A stretch of 64,000 nt of DNA from Strongylocentrotus purpuratus (lineage: Eukaryota > Echinodermata > Echinoidea > Camarodonta > Strongylocentrotidae): assembly GCF_000002235.5 (NCBI RefSeq), contig NW_022145612.1, forward strand, positions 22,183,147 to 22,247,146. The letters run 5' to 3'. Position numbers and translations under genes: made by a program. Shown here in pieces: positions 37,801 to 48,190 of the stretch; the stretch's first letter is position 1, and each line of letters opens with the position of its first letter. Below the pieces are notes generated by a model that was not told the DNA's origin, ran no database searches, and worked only from the letters and a program-made list of their open reading frames with translations.

Positions 37801-40800
37801 CTTTACAGATTACCCCGGTCATCGGATTCTACAAGATTTAGCGTACACTTGCTCATCTAACCATATTAACTTTTTTTCATTCTACAGGGTACCTATTTAA
37901 CACCTGGGTGGAGAGTGGCAAAATAATGTAGATCAATGTGTTGCAAAAGAACATAAGTGCCGCGGCGGGACTTGAACCGCGAGCCTTGTGATCCACAGTC
38001 CGGTGACATCTACAAGAATATAAGACAATTCCAAGGCAATTTGTGTGTATGCTATTGATATGTTTGGGGGGGTTTGTGTCATGTTTATTGATACATCTCC
38101 TAAAAAGCTTAAATGACGTAGAGAAATGAACGGAGAAATTTTAGAAAGTGAATAAGCTTACCACATGACTGAACCGGGAGGGTCTGATTCCGCCTATATA
38201 AATGAAGAAAGAACAATTACGAAAATGTTGTTGCGTATATATTGGCATGACATGGTCAATGAAAACTCACACTTTTTGTAAAGATATGACATGTCTGATG
38301 GAATTACAATCATGAAGGGTGATGAAATTTCTCTCTTATATAATTATTCATATGTTTTTTTTTTCTCTGTATACTTTTATTCCTTTTCCCCCAATTATTC
38401 TTGTTTTGCTTGCCTTTTTATATTTCAATATTAATCTCACTTTGCCTTTATCAATTTTGATGGTCACAGTCGAAAAACCTCTATGCTATATCTTTGGGGA
38501 CAGTTTTGAAGAAGAAGAAGCAGAAGAAGAAGAAGAAGAAGAACAACAACAACAACAACAACAACAACAAGGAGAACAAGAAGAAGAACAAGAAGAAAAA
38601 GAAGAAAAAGAAGAACAAGAAGAAGAACAAGAACAAGAAGAAGAAGAAGAAGAAGAAGAAGAAGGGAAAAGAAAGAAAGGAAGGAAAGAAGGAAGGAAAT
38701 ACGGAAGACAGAAAGAAAGAAATATTGAAAGATAGAGAGACAAAGAAAGAAACCATTATGTACAATTCTATGGTTTGAAATGCTCAATCAATTTGATCTT
38801 TCTAAACTCTCACCATAATCTCGATTCGCCTGTCTGTAGCTCCTGTGACGTGAATGCATGGGTCAATCGGGTTTTCATTGTCTGAATATTCAATGACTGC
38901 TTGTGCGTATCCGAGCGGCCTTCCAGCGGGGTCGTTTACACTAGACGTGTTACGATCATAGTTCGTCTCGGGTAATACAGGACTCCAGTTGTGAGTTATT
39001 GTGCACTGAGCATGACATCCTACAAAAGATCAAAAGAACGGAATGAATTAAATTATTAATTATGCAGATATTACTTATGATTATAGGCTATAACCCCCCC
39101 CCCCTTCCACTCACTCCTCCTCTCCGACGGGGGGGGGGGGGGGGGGGGGGGCCTCCTCTGAGTATCTTTTTCTGTGTACATCATTGGACCATCGATATCT
39201 ACCATGCACGTACACGTGATCAGACCAAAAGACAAATTTACAAGTAATTGCATCCACGACAACTGCACTAAGCAATACCCCCTCCCCTCCATTCCAGCTG
39301 TTATATTCAAAAGAAAAGTTTATTTGATTTTAATTGGTTTTAAACATCGCAATGGGAATTCATCGCGGATTTCGTGTTATTGACTCACACTGCACTGGTC
39401 CAGTGAGACACACCACACCCTTTACATAATTACAAGGAAACATCCTCAAAAATAGTTGTTGTCATGTATCGGTATCCCGCCACAAAAATTTGGCATGAGG
39501 AAAACAAACACAACGGTGCACACTTTGCAAACAAAAATTACTAACGTGACGCAAATACGGTAAACATGGCGCCTGGTACTACCTGCATCGGTCACTTCCT
39601 TGTAACTATTATAATGATTACAAGTTAATGTGTCTTTATTAACCCATTTTCATTATTTTATACTAGTTAATGTTTTTTAGTAACGAACTAAGTATAAACG
39701 TTCTTTATTAACTTCAATGTGATACTAATTAATGTTTCGTTGGTAAGTAGATAATGATTCTTGATTAACGTCAGTATAATGTTTCTTAAGTAACTTCGTT
39801 ATGATATACTAATTACAATATTGTTTAGTGCAGTATTTTTCAACCTTGTTTTTAATAGCAATGGCACCCTTTTAAAAAATAAAAAGTTCGCGTCACCCAA
39901 TCCTAAATTAATTTACGGAAGATTCATTTTGCATCACTCTGACACTTTTCAAGTGTCATGGGCACATTTAGGGGTGACCAAAAGATTATTGACACTTTTA
40001 ATATTTTTTTTATTGCAGCTTTAGTTTAGAATCAACACACTATACAAGCATCAGGGTAGGGGGAGCATGGTAGAATTAAGGGCGCGGTCACCTCGCTGCC
40101 GAATATACATGAATGTCAAGATCATTATGTGAGGGCAACAGTGCAAGAATATGAGGAGATTCGGGCATCTCATTGCCCAGAATTATCCTGTTTCTAAATG
40201 TTGCGAGCGAGTGAAGCGAACGAGCACGGTAAAGATGTATTTTCGACATAAAAGATCATACTATATATTCGGGCACCTCGCTGTCAAAACGAAGGCTATT
40301 CAGGCACCTCGTTGCTCAGATATGGAGGTATTCAGGCACTTCACTGTCATTAATCATAATGTTTCTAAAGTTTGCGAGCGAGCGAAGCGGGCGAGGAATA
40401 AAGTAACATATAGATGTCCTGCGGCACCCTAATTGGTTTGCCGCGACACCATAATATGCCGCGACAACCCGGTTGAAAAACGTTGGTTTAGTGGACTTTT
40501 TGGATGATATCAGTGTAATTACACTTTCTCAAATCTAAGTTGAAAACCAGTCCTATACTGAATCTCTCCCCATCTAAATGCGACCAAAACTAGTTATGTT
40601 GTTCAAAGTTTCAGATTTTCACAAGTTTAAAGAAAGGACTGAATTTAGACTCTTTAATCATATTGACAGGACAATCATGTACCACTTCCACTTTGGAGGT
40701 ACATAACTTGTATTTCATACCACTGTCAATAAAGGGGGTCAAGCTCGCTATCCATAAGGACCGCTGCCCATAACGCGTGACTAAAATGAATAGCGGTCTT

Positions 40801-42567
40801 TTGTAAATAGCGGTCCTTATAAATAGCACTTCGTTCTACAGATATTAAATAGTGAAATATAGAGGTATACAAGGATTAAGAGGAATAAAAGAGAAAGGGA
40901 AATGTCACCACGATAACAACAAAGTAATGAAAATGGAAAGGGAATGAGATCGTAACAGGAAACGCAGGATATGACAACAGTTATAATGCCTTTCTACACT
41001 AGCAAATAAAATAACAAACCAACATAACTATAGCTAATCGATTTGTTTGTCCCCCCTGAAAAACAAAGTCTGCTTTTATTCTACAAATTAAGATGAGATG
41101 GAAGAGGGAAAGGGGGGGGGGGGGGGGGGGAGGTCACCGACGCTCTTATTGTCTCTTCGTTTGCCCTTTGTTTAATCATGCATGCATGGTGTCTTTTCTT
41201 CTTAAAATCTCTTGATGAAACGAGTGTAATACTTCTGGAATGCTACAAGGAAGTAACATCGCCTCGAGTTGAATTGAAAAAGACCTTCTTCCGCGAGGCG
41301 TATGTGGGGTAGTCTTGTTATCTTTTAACAAAGCCGCTCATGTATGTCGAAGTGGTTGAAAAACGCCGAAAATTAGTGCATTCATTACGATGATGACGAC
41401 ATTCGTACGGATTAGGATTAGCTTAATCTTCACATTGAATTTTTTTCTTCAAAACTCTTGACTGACATCATGTTAGAATTCTGAGTAGTATACCTCTTTT
41501 TTGAACGGGCAATGCCTAATGTGAATAAACAAAATGCTCTTTGTAGTTCATTGAGACCAAAATTACCCACCAAAAAATGTTCACGAGTCCTTAATATTTC
41601 ATTCCAAAGGTGAAACAGATATGAATTTGTATCATTTGAACACATATTCCAACATTGCTATATTTCCACACCATTATTAGTGATATACACAACAGTTTAC
41701 TTTGTAAGTCCATAATTCCTTTGAATAAATCTATTATTCGAACTCTCTGGTTCATTTAATGGAAAACCGGAAAGAAATAAACTCACTCATTATGTCAAAA
41801 ATCTTCAATCCCGTTAAAGATTAGTTTATAAGGAAAGCGAATATCCGCGTTCGTTATAACTGTATACCTTGAAAATGATATATGCATTATAAACTCTTTT
41901 TCAAATGTTTATTCGGTCAGACATTTTAATGCCATTTAAACATTAAACGGATCAAACGGATCCAAGTGCATCTACTTTCTTTCAGAAGATAGTATTGTCA
42001 AAGCGACTATTTTATGCCCAATTTCTCCCCTTCTTAAAATATATACACATATAGATATCATTCAATATCAAACACCAATTTCAAGCGATGATAATTATGA
42101 TACTTACATATCAAACAATTATCTTGTAATTGGTTTACATCTCTTTAAATTAAGTTTCGAAAGTCGATCAACTAAATTTCTCAATATATATATATCACAT
42201 ATTAATTTAAGTGTACAATTTGAATTCGGTGACAAAAACAATACATGAATTTGTATAATTTGAGAGGCCGGAGTAAGCAAATAAATGATTTGTGGCAAAT
42301 AGGGTAAAAGTAATTAAAAAAAGTTAGAAAATAAATTTGAATAGCAAATACTAAACAAAATAAAACCACACCTTATAAGACAAACTACGGTAAACAAAAA
42401 CTAAACATTCATTTCTAAGTTTTTTAATTAACAATTTAGTTTGTAAGGTCTTAATTAAGTGGATGTTATGCAGAAAAGAGACGGATAATCTACTCACCAA
42501 TTGCACAAAATAGTATAAGTGAAACAGTCACTGCAAGATGTAGGCAGGATAACGCTGTGATATGCAT
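34868..42567 (-). CDS. Secreted cysteine-rich protein, probably GPI-anchored, paralogue B (unrecognised family), six exons
   Basis: Exons in transcript order are 42567-42498, 39019-38814, 38193-38162, 37573-37534, 36517-36394 and 35067-34868. All are GT-AG with phases 1,0,2,0,1, and they give 223 aa plus TGA. Residues 1-23 form a signal peptide (LAVTVSLILFCAI core). Ectodomain cysteines are at 25, 29, 78, 103, 114, 121, 135, 140 and 166. YDR (44-46), GRPLGY (56-61) and C78 fall at the same residue numbers as in paralogue A, and AVLDPELWC (158-166) is identical in both. Sequons occur at NWS (34), NTS (47) and others. The tail, from NAGFGGAMG (about 196) into 20 small or hydrophobic residues ending FVIH, is a typical GPI-attachment signal. 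It lacks two cysteines of paralogue A (84 and 126 there). Introns carry two hAT elements, a SINE and a GAA microsatellite. Function unknown. Confidence 0.82.
35437..35597. repeat. MITE-like repeat (paralogue B intron 5)
   Basis: The left edge 'gccccatttcacataacttg' is loosely mirrored by the right edge 'ggctttgtggaacgggtccc'. Interior 'cttgtcatcagtgacaaata' faces 'cttgtcactgatttttgtca'. It is probably a small DNA-transposon derivative; boundaries are approximate. Confidence 0.4.
37003..37282. mobile_element. hAT-type MITE, 280 bp, exact 8-bp target duplication (paralogue B intron 4)
   Basis: The terminal repeats are CAGGCGCGTACGCAGG and, at the right, CCTGTGTACGCGCCTG, which match at 15 of 16 positions when inverted. 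The flanks are identical: ACCTCAAG at 36995-37002 and at 37283-37290. An 8-bp duplication with CAGG-type ends is characteristic of the hAT superfamily. The interior is almost all G runs and 'cgcaacgactcagccagccg'. There is no transposase, so it is non-autonomous. Confidence 0.85.
37735..38013 (-). mobile_element. tRNA-derived SINE, minus orientation (paralogue B intron 3)
   Basis: On the minus strand the B box GGTTCAAGTCCC (37978-37967) follows a tRNA-like head near 38010. The body runs through 'ccacccaggtgttaaatagg' to 'taatctgtaaagcgctttga' and 'gcgctatataaaaacgag', ending in an AATAATAATT-like tail. The CGCTTTGAGA / GCGCTATATAAA tail is shared in style with the SINE at 29466. Confidence 0.65.
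38509..38675. repeat. (GAA)n / (CAA)n microsatellite (paralogue B intron 2)
   Basis: The plus strand reads GAAGAAGAA, then a run of nine or more CAA, then mixed GAA/CAA/AAA triplets, then a GGAA/GAAA tract to about 38760. It gives open frames in all three plus frames and in minus frames (poly-E/Q, poly-N/K, poly-L, poly-F, poly-S). That is why it looks coding, but it lies inside an intron of the minus-strand gene. Confidence 0.85.
39831..40485. mobile_element. hAT-Charlie-like element, 655 bp, exact 8-bp target duplication (paralogue B intron 1)
   Basis: It begins CAGTATTTTTCAACC and ends GGTTGAAAAACGTTG, inverted repeats matching at 13 of 15 positions. Both flanks are GTTTAGTG (39823-39830 and 40486-40493). 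CAGTG-like ends with TTTTCAACC are typical of hAT/Charlie families. The interior carries GCGAGCGAAGCG-type repeats (about 40203-40225 and 40374-40395) and 'gggcacctcgctg' repeats. No transposase frame remains. Confidence 0.85.
41104..41130. repeat. G homopolymer run (paralogue B intron 1)
   Basis: A run of about 18 G follows 'gggaaaggggg'. The rest of the intron from 40494 to 42497 is AT-rich with nothing I recognise. Confidence 0.6.
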
Positions 42568-42690
42568 TTTGACGGCTTTCTTTAACGCTATTTAGCTCCA
42601 CTAAAAAAATCAACTTCACTCCTCAAATCTCGTTGATAAGTCTGATGCGCCTGCTTCTTCCTCTCGATTTTTAAAGAATCTGTGCTCACC
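42568..42690 (-). promoter_or_regulatory. candidate core promoter / 5'UTR of paralogue B gene
   Basis: On the minus strand, 'tctttaaaaatcgag' lies roughly 100 bp before the ATG and could serve as a TATA-like element, with possible initiator-like 'atcaga' about 30-40 bp downstream. Only spacing and composition support this; no start site can be proved. Confidence 0.25.
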
Positions 42691-43446
42691 CTTTTTCCTT
42701 CTGATTCAGTTAAAAGTTCTTCCCAGTGCACCTGATGACGTTAGAGGTCAAACAGCACCTTCGTATGGGTCAGTATTGTGTTGAACCTTTCAAAGGTGAC
42801 ATATTACGTAACCATACTCTTGTGTCGCCATCAGATTTAAGGATAACGTCATTTATTTCCGTGTTCTCCCCCAAATTACTGGTAGAGGGATGTTGGGAAG
42901 GGCGTTAAATTTACCTTAAAAGGTCATATGATGTGTGTGAAATGTGTCAACGTAATTTGGTTTGTCCAAAAGGTTAATGGAAATTACACGATCTTGCTAT
43001 ATCAAGATGCAGTATTTTAGATGTATTCAAAATGTGTGTATAATTATCTCGTTTATTCAAGATGTATTTAAAATGTGTGTATACCTCGTTTTAACCGATC
43101 GTAATTTATATATACATGTACAAAACGGTTAAACGAATATGACGCAACTTCTTTCTTCCGAAATTCAAGTTCTAAATCTAGCAATCTAGCAATCTAGTTA
43201 AGAAAAAAAATACCAATGAATTGAATTCGAATGGTGTATAATTTTGTTTGCAGTATGATTCATTCACTCTCTACTTACAACTGTCTCCCCCTTATCTCTC
43301 TCGTTCTTAAAGAAAATTCATTGCAAAATTTAAGAACCTTTGATCTTCACTTATACCACCTCCTCCGTATATACCGTTGATGTAAAACACGGGTAGTAAA
43401 GCTTCTTAAGTTTAAATTTTTATCATGACCCTATTCCAATTTTCTA

Positions 43447-43772
43447 TTTAAAGGTATAATTATGTCCCATATGCAGCCGACATCAAATTATGTAGAGCTT
43501 TGCATTTGTCTACGTCAATAACCTATTTCTTGTAATTGCCAAAATTAAACTGATTGAATCATTGCGCAGCACAAACGTATACCATTCGGTACAAGGGTCT
43601 GAAAATCAGACTATTCACTAAAAGGATTGCAAACTAAAGTCGATTCGACAACTAACGGTCGTTATCTTCCAACTTTTTTTTTTCAAGCCCTTTCGTTTTG
43701 AGGAAAGTTCTAAAGTAGTATTATCTTTCAAATTCACTTTTTGGCCTGCAAATGGGATATAGTACCTTTAAA
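43447..43772. mobile_element. MITE, TTAAAGGTA family, copy B
   Basis: It begins TTTAAAGGTATAATTATGTCCCA and ends 'aaatgggatatagtaccttt' plus AA, split here at the limit. Interior 'catcaaattatgtagagctt', 'actgattgaatcattgcgca' and 'cattcggtacaagg' match the copy at 8618. It carries about 70 bp extra relative to that copy. Confidence 0.6.
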
Positions 43773-43992
43773 GAAAGGGGAAGAGGACCTGCAACAAACT
43801 CGTCATACATTTCGCAAATGCCGCCTCACATTTTTTTTGGTCGATTAGTGCCTTCGCTCCAAATCTGTCCCTTTCACCTTTTTTCACCCCCTTCTTTCTA
43901 TTAGCCCCCTTCTCCGTTCTTTTCTTCCTCTCTTTCACCATTCATTTCCCTTTTTTTTTTATTCCCTTCGTTCGCTCTTTCCCCTTCCACCG

Positions 43993-43994
<2 letters not shown>

Positions 43995-44040
<46 letters not shown>
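43995..44040. repeat. (TC)n microsatellite
   Basis: A nearly pure CT repeat, preceded by 400 bp of pyrimidine-rich DNA from about 43790. It is plain simple sequence. Confidence 0.9.
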
Positions 44041-44041
<1 letters not shown>

Positions 44042-44749
44042 AATAACAAACATCTTGTGAAACGAGTACGACGTTTGTGCTTGATTGAAATAAATCAGGT
44101 TGCATTTTGAGCCAAATTATAATTAATTGTTATATCTTTAAAAACATTACCAAAGCGTTTGTGGTTTTGCATGAGGATCTCGAGTTGAATGCAGCTACTT
44201 CATGAAAGATCTATACTGATCTCTATTTTTGTTCAAGCAGATAACTCATAAAAAAAATGTCTATAATAAGAATAATACAGTAAAACTATTTTTTAAAGGA
44301 GAGATAGAGAGAGAATCAAAGTCGGATTAATGTAACATTTTAATCTCTTATTATTTTCCAGTTGACAGTTCTGTTCTTTTACTTACATAACATAAATACA
44401 AAATTTAATCATGCATATGAATTATGATTCATAATGATGTCCTAAGGGTTAACAATGTTATAAGACGTTCTACGTACTGGCAAAGGTACGATCGATATTC
44501 GTGAGCAATATCTTCTTTTGCATTTGCACAAAGTATACAGCGATTTAACTTTACAAGAATTGCTCTTGAAATGCTCCCTTGTTAAAAAATAAACGAGAAA
44601 CAGTTTAAAACTTGGACCAGATAACCTTCGGCAGACCAATAAATGAAAAACGAATCGTCTATAGAGGCCAAGTTAAAAAGAGAGATCGAGTGCTTATAAA
44701 AAAGAGCCGGACAAGCCAGTATCCCGCGAACTACAACTTCCCGTACAGC

Positions 44750-45015
44750 TATCTCTGGACAACAGTACTTTCCCCAGACGACTTCCCTTGGAACAACTGA
44801 TCCCCAACTCCTAGGACATTTTATTCCCAGACAACTACCCCTAAATGATAACCTGCTTGTCAAATAATAACATACTGGGGAATAATCCAGGGTTTATTGC
44901 CCTATGGCGGGGAGTTTTCCTCTGTGGTAATTTACCTCATGGGTAACTGTCTGGGGTAATTGTCCGGGGTTAGCTGTCCGGGGGTAGTTGTCTGGGGTTA
45001 GTTGTCTGGGGTGGC
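44750..45015. repeat. mirrored minisatellite of CCAGACAACTACCCC units
   Basis: The left half has 'ccccagacgacttccc' and 'cccagacaactacccc'. The right half has 'ggtaactgtctggggt', 'aattgtccggggtt', 'agctgtccgggggt', 'agttgtctggggtt' and 'agttgtctggggtggc', i.e. 16-18 bp units in inverted orientation. The centre ('ctggggaataatccaggg') is also partly palindromic. It could be a foldback element with tandemly amplified termini. Confidence 0.6.
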
Positions 45016-45589
45016 AATCCAGAAGGTGGTTGTTCAAGAATTTAAAAAAAATTAAAAAGAGCAAAGCCTCGACTCTCGAGGCATTTTGAAATGTTTGGTT
45101 CTACCTAATCATGGTTCTACCTATACGGATTCCATTTGTTGGAAATCATGATTATATACTGGAATGAAACTATATTATTTTGTCAGCATTAGGGTTACAT
45201 GCGGCGAACATAAAAATGTATTTTAAAATTTCTTCTAAAATGTCACAAAACAGCTGAACTCAAATCTTTATCAGCCCATTTGTACTAATGATTTAAGGAA
45301 CACAATCAAGGCTATTAACGAAAATAATAATATTAAGGAACGCCTCTTCCCGAAACTGCCTCTTGCTGAACTGTTGCAGTCATCCGTTTTTGTTTCAGAA
45401 GTAAAAAAAAAAAAAAGCAGGATGCAGACAATGATTCTGACAAACTTCTGACATTTTTTGAAGTTGTCGTGGGCATCTTTGTTTGGAAAGCACGTGATTT
45501 AAATACATAACATAAACAGCATACTCTGTTTGCATATCATAATTTCAAGTACTTCATTTGGATCCTAAATTGCACATCACATGACATCA

Positions 45590-47665
45590 TCAAGCTATAT
45601 GAGCCCAATTTTTCTTCTGGTTGTCCTCTTGGCATTTGGTTTTAGGATCACGGAACGTCTTCCATGTTCCTATGAAAATTGTAGGCCGTTTGAACCCGTG
45701 CATGTTGAAAGCTTTCCGCAGCCGACAAGCATCACGCTTACTCCCTCCAACGATAAACCCACCAGCGTGCATCAGAGAGACACCCGAGCGGTAGGCCAGT
45801 ATTCCCGCGTAGGCATCGTCTATAGGGATCAACTTTGTGGTCTCTGCCATGCGGGACATCTTCTGCACCGTGGAACCAGACATGATGTAGCCACCTCCTG
45901 AGAAGTACGGCAGGAAATACTTGAATGGATAGACTTCCCTGTGGACTTGGTACTTGGAGGGCATTCTAAGGGCGGGGCTCATTGTCATGAGGTTCCCCAT
46001 GAAAAGATTCTGCGTTTGGAATACCGGAAGCTGGTCCAGATACCCGGTCATATGCTCAAAGTTGACCAACATGTCGTCGTCTCCTTTGTAGATGAACTTG
46101 GCAGATGAACATTCAGTGGACACCCAGCGCAGTCCAAGGATGACCTTCAACGTTAGATTATGGAAGGATTCTACAAAATTTGCCTGGATGATATCCCCAA
46201 ATTTGTCCGATTCCTTCTGAATGAGGTCGATGGTTTCTGGTGTCTCGACTGCTGCTCTACCGAGAACAAATAGAACTTTTACTTTCATTGCAGCAGTATA
46301 CTCTGGATGACCCCAGGTAACTCGTATGGCATTCCTAAGGTTTGCATTATGAGGGTGGGTGCTCACTAACGCCAGCAATGTAATATTTTTAATTTCGCAA
46401 AACAATTTTGGTTTATGAATGAACTGGAATATGTTGTTAAAATATTGGTGATAATCAACATCTTTAGTCCACCAGGTGATTTCGGTGGCATTTGGTACTG
46501 GACTAGGACAGTAGTCCATCTTGTCTGTGTGGTTCCTCCAAGCGCCTCGCATCAGTTTTGGTGTGTTAAAGTCACCAAGCGTAAGGGTATCTTGAAGGTC
46601 ACAGTAGTTCGCTTCTCCACCAGACTTGTGGAACTCTTCGTGGTACCGCGGCTCTGCCTTGAGTTGACTTGTTATGATCCCTAACATAACATCACTAGCC
46701 GGGAACACGTTTACCTCTCTGTTGAATTGCACAGCTCTAGGATGTACCTGTCGAATAAAAGGTATGGACATCACAAAGCCCGCTCCTCCTACACAATAGT
46801 GTGGGTATGTTTCTTTAGGGTACACGGACTCTGATACATAATCCCACTTAACGGCATCTCGCTCCACTTTGGCGAGTTTCTTGACCCTACCAATGGAGAA
46901 CGATCTGAATGGTTTAGGAGTTACAAGCTTGAGACGTGATACCACATGATGAAAGTTAACAAACAGCTCTTCATGGGCAAATAGCACAAATTTAGCATTG
47001 ATGCAGTAGTTGAGTGTCCACCCCATCATTGAGAGAAGGACTTTGGATGATGGTCGAAACGTACTCAAAGAATCTCCGGCAACACTATGGATGACGTCAT
47101 CATACCTGGCTGCTTCTTTCTGTAAACCAGTCATTACATCTGGCCTAGGACTGATGCCAGGTGCAATGAACAGGACAGCCACGCGCGCACCAGCGCCGTT
47201 TGATGCATTCCTCGCCCACGTCTCCCGTATCGCCTGCCTCTGCTCAAAGTGTGGCGGTAACGAGTGGACAAGGGTTAGAAGGAAGATTCCTCTGCCGTTG
47301 TCTGGACATCCTCCCGCCGGCATCAGATCAAAGTTCTGCGATACTTCGGCCACCGGTACCCCCTCGACGTCAACTACCAACCCATCGTCGTAATCAGCCC
47401 GTCTTTGGCGTGCAATTTCTTGTCCTTCCTCCACCATCTTCCGGCGCGCATCATCACTGTCGTCATGGAAACCTTCAAAACTGACATTTCCCGTGTCAAC
47501 ACGCGCAGGAGCTACTGAGTACTCCTTCCTGATGATGGTATAACCCAGTGGGTGGTGATCCGGTGGGTTGCTGTCAGGGGCTAAGTACACCAGGACGAGG
47601 AGGATTCGGAAACAAGAGACAAGGCAACATGCCGCCAGTATGTTTCTGATGAGTCCATCCCCCAT
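45590..47665 (-). CDS. Tandem-domain GT31 glycosyltransferase (beta-1,3-galactosyltransferase-like), single exon, 691 aa
   Basis: This is an intact single-exon frame for a type II Golgi-type membrane protein: a short cytoplasmic start, one hydrophobic anchor (about 9-28), a stem to about 120, then two GT31 domains. Domain 1 (about 126-335) has RQAIRETW (143-150), a K-L-L/WTL..C..AKF core and YCVGGAGFVMS (290-300), but AHEELFVN (230-237) replaces the usual DDD/DxD. Domain 2 (about 425-645) has RNAIRVTW (444-451), ESFHNLTLK, FIYKGDDDMLVNF (524-536), YFSGGGYIMS (587-596) and IDDAYAGI. GT31 enzymes transfer Gal, GlcNAc or GalNAc from UDP-sugars in beta-1,3 linkage. Only domain 2 looks metal-binding. 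Sequons lie at 60, 153, 378, 392, 427 and 503. Ordinary family members have one domain and about 300-420 aa, so this is an internal duplication. The substrate is unknown. Confidence 0.9.
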   Translation of the reverse strand: MGDGLIRNILAACCLVSCFRILLVLVYLAPDSNPPDHHPLGYTIIRKEYSVAPARVDTGNVSFEGFHDDSDDARRKMVEEGQEIARQRRADYDDGLVVDVEGVPVAEVSQNFDLMPAGGCPDNGRGIFLLTLVHSLPPHFEQRQAIRETWARNASNGAGARVAVLFIAPGISPRPDVMTGLQKEAARYDDVIHSVAGDSLSTFRPSSKVLLSMMGWTLNYCINAKFVLFAHEELFVNFHHVVSRLKLVTPKPFRSFSIGRVKKLAKVERDAVKWDYVSESVYPKETYPHYCVGGAGFVMSIPFIRQVHPRAVQFNREVNVFPASDVMLGIITSQLKAEPRYHEEFHKSGGEANYCDLQDTLTLGDFNTPKLMRGAWRNHTDKMDYCPSPVPNATEITWWTKDVDYHQYFNNIFQFIHKPKLFCEIKNITLLALVSTHPHNANLRNAIRVTWGHPEYTAAMKVKVLFVLGRAAVETPETIDLIQKESDKFGDIIQANFVESFHNLTLKVILGLRWVSTECSSAKFIYKGDDDMLVNFEHMTGYLDQLPVFQTQNLFMGNLMTMSPALRMPSKYQVHREVYPFKYFLPYFSGGGYIMSGSTVQKMSRMAETTKLIPIDDAYAGILAYRSGVSLMHAGGFIVGGSKRDACRLRKAFNMHGFKRPTIFIGTWKTFRDPKTKCQEDNQKKNWAHIA

Positions 47666-47739
47666 TGTGTCTTGGTCACCTCCTGTTTATCATCAGCTGC
47701 GTGGCATAAAAAGTTGGCATCGTGAGGAAATCGTTGCCC

Positions 47740-48190
47740 CTTTTATACAATCCTGATAGGAAGAAGAAAAAAAGCAGCATTTAAAAGGTGAATCTCGTAA
47801 AAAAATAAAGAATACGAAAAATGTCCATTGATTTAGAATACCAGTTCTAAAAGTAATTTATGAATATCAACAAATTACGCTTTATCTTTATAGTCTATAT
47901 TTAATGCACATACTTTCTTACATAATGCAAGATAACTGAATTTTAAGTGTTTTCTTTTGAGGTCCACTAAATAAATTTGATCAGACAGAACTTTGAACAA
48001 AATCTGAACTAGAGTACTGCTATAACTATGAAATAAACAATACATGTATAACATTGTATACTCAATAATGGATGTTTATAAACTAAGTATATTCCGAATA
48101 AAATAAATTAGCACAACCCAAAATTCAATACTTATAGCACACCCAAAATTCAATTAAAATCGGATCTTAAATGAACAGAATGCTTACCTT
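47740..48190 (-). promoter_or_regulatory. 5' region of the GT31 gene: TATA-like box and possible 5'UTR intron
   Basis: On the minus strand TATAAAAG (47747-47740) lies about 75 bp before the ATG. Two readings compete. It may be a TATA box for a short-leader transcript. Alternatively, it lies in a 5'UTR exon preceded by an intron, because 'ttcttcctatcag' ends at 47753 like an acceptor and 'atcgaag' then GTAAGC at about 48187 looks like a donor. Confidence 0.3.

Larger units (their letters stand above)
42691..45589. other. intergenic; divergent from one gene end to the next, no exon seen
   Basis: Apart from the MITE (43447), the TC microsatellite (43995) and the mirrored minisatellite (44750), I see only AT-rich sequence with no recognisable coding exon. 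The 3'UTR of the glycosyltransferase gene must lie just left of 45590. Confidence 0.4.

Noticed and set aside
38319..38735. 138-aa open frame with poly-Glu/Gln, plus overlapping frames on both strands
   Set aside because: It is read through a GAA/CAA microsatellite inside an intron of the minus-strand gene; open frames in five readings show simple sequence, not coding.
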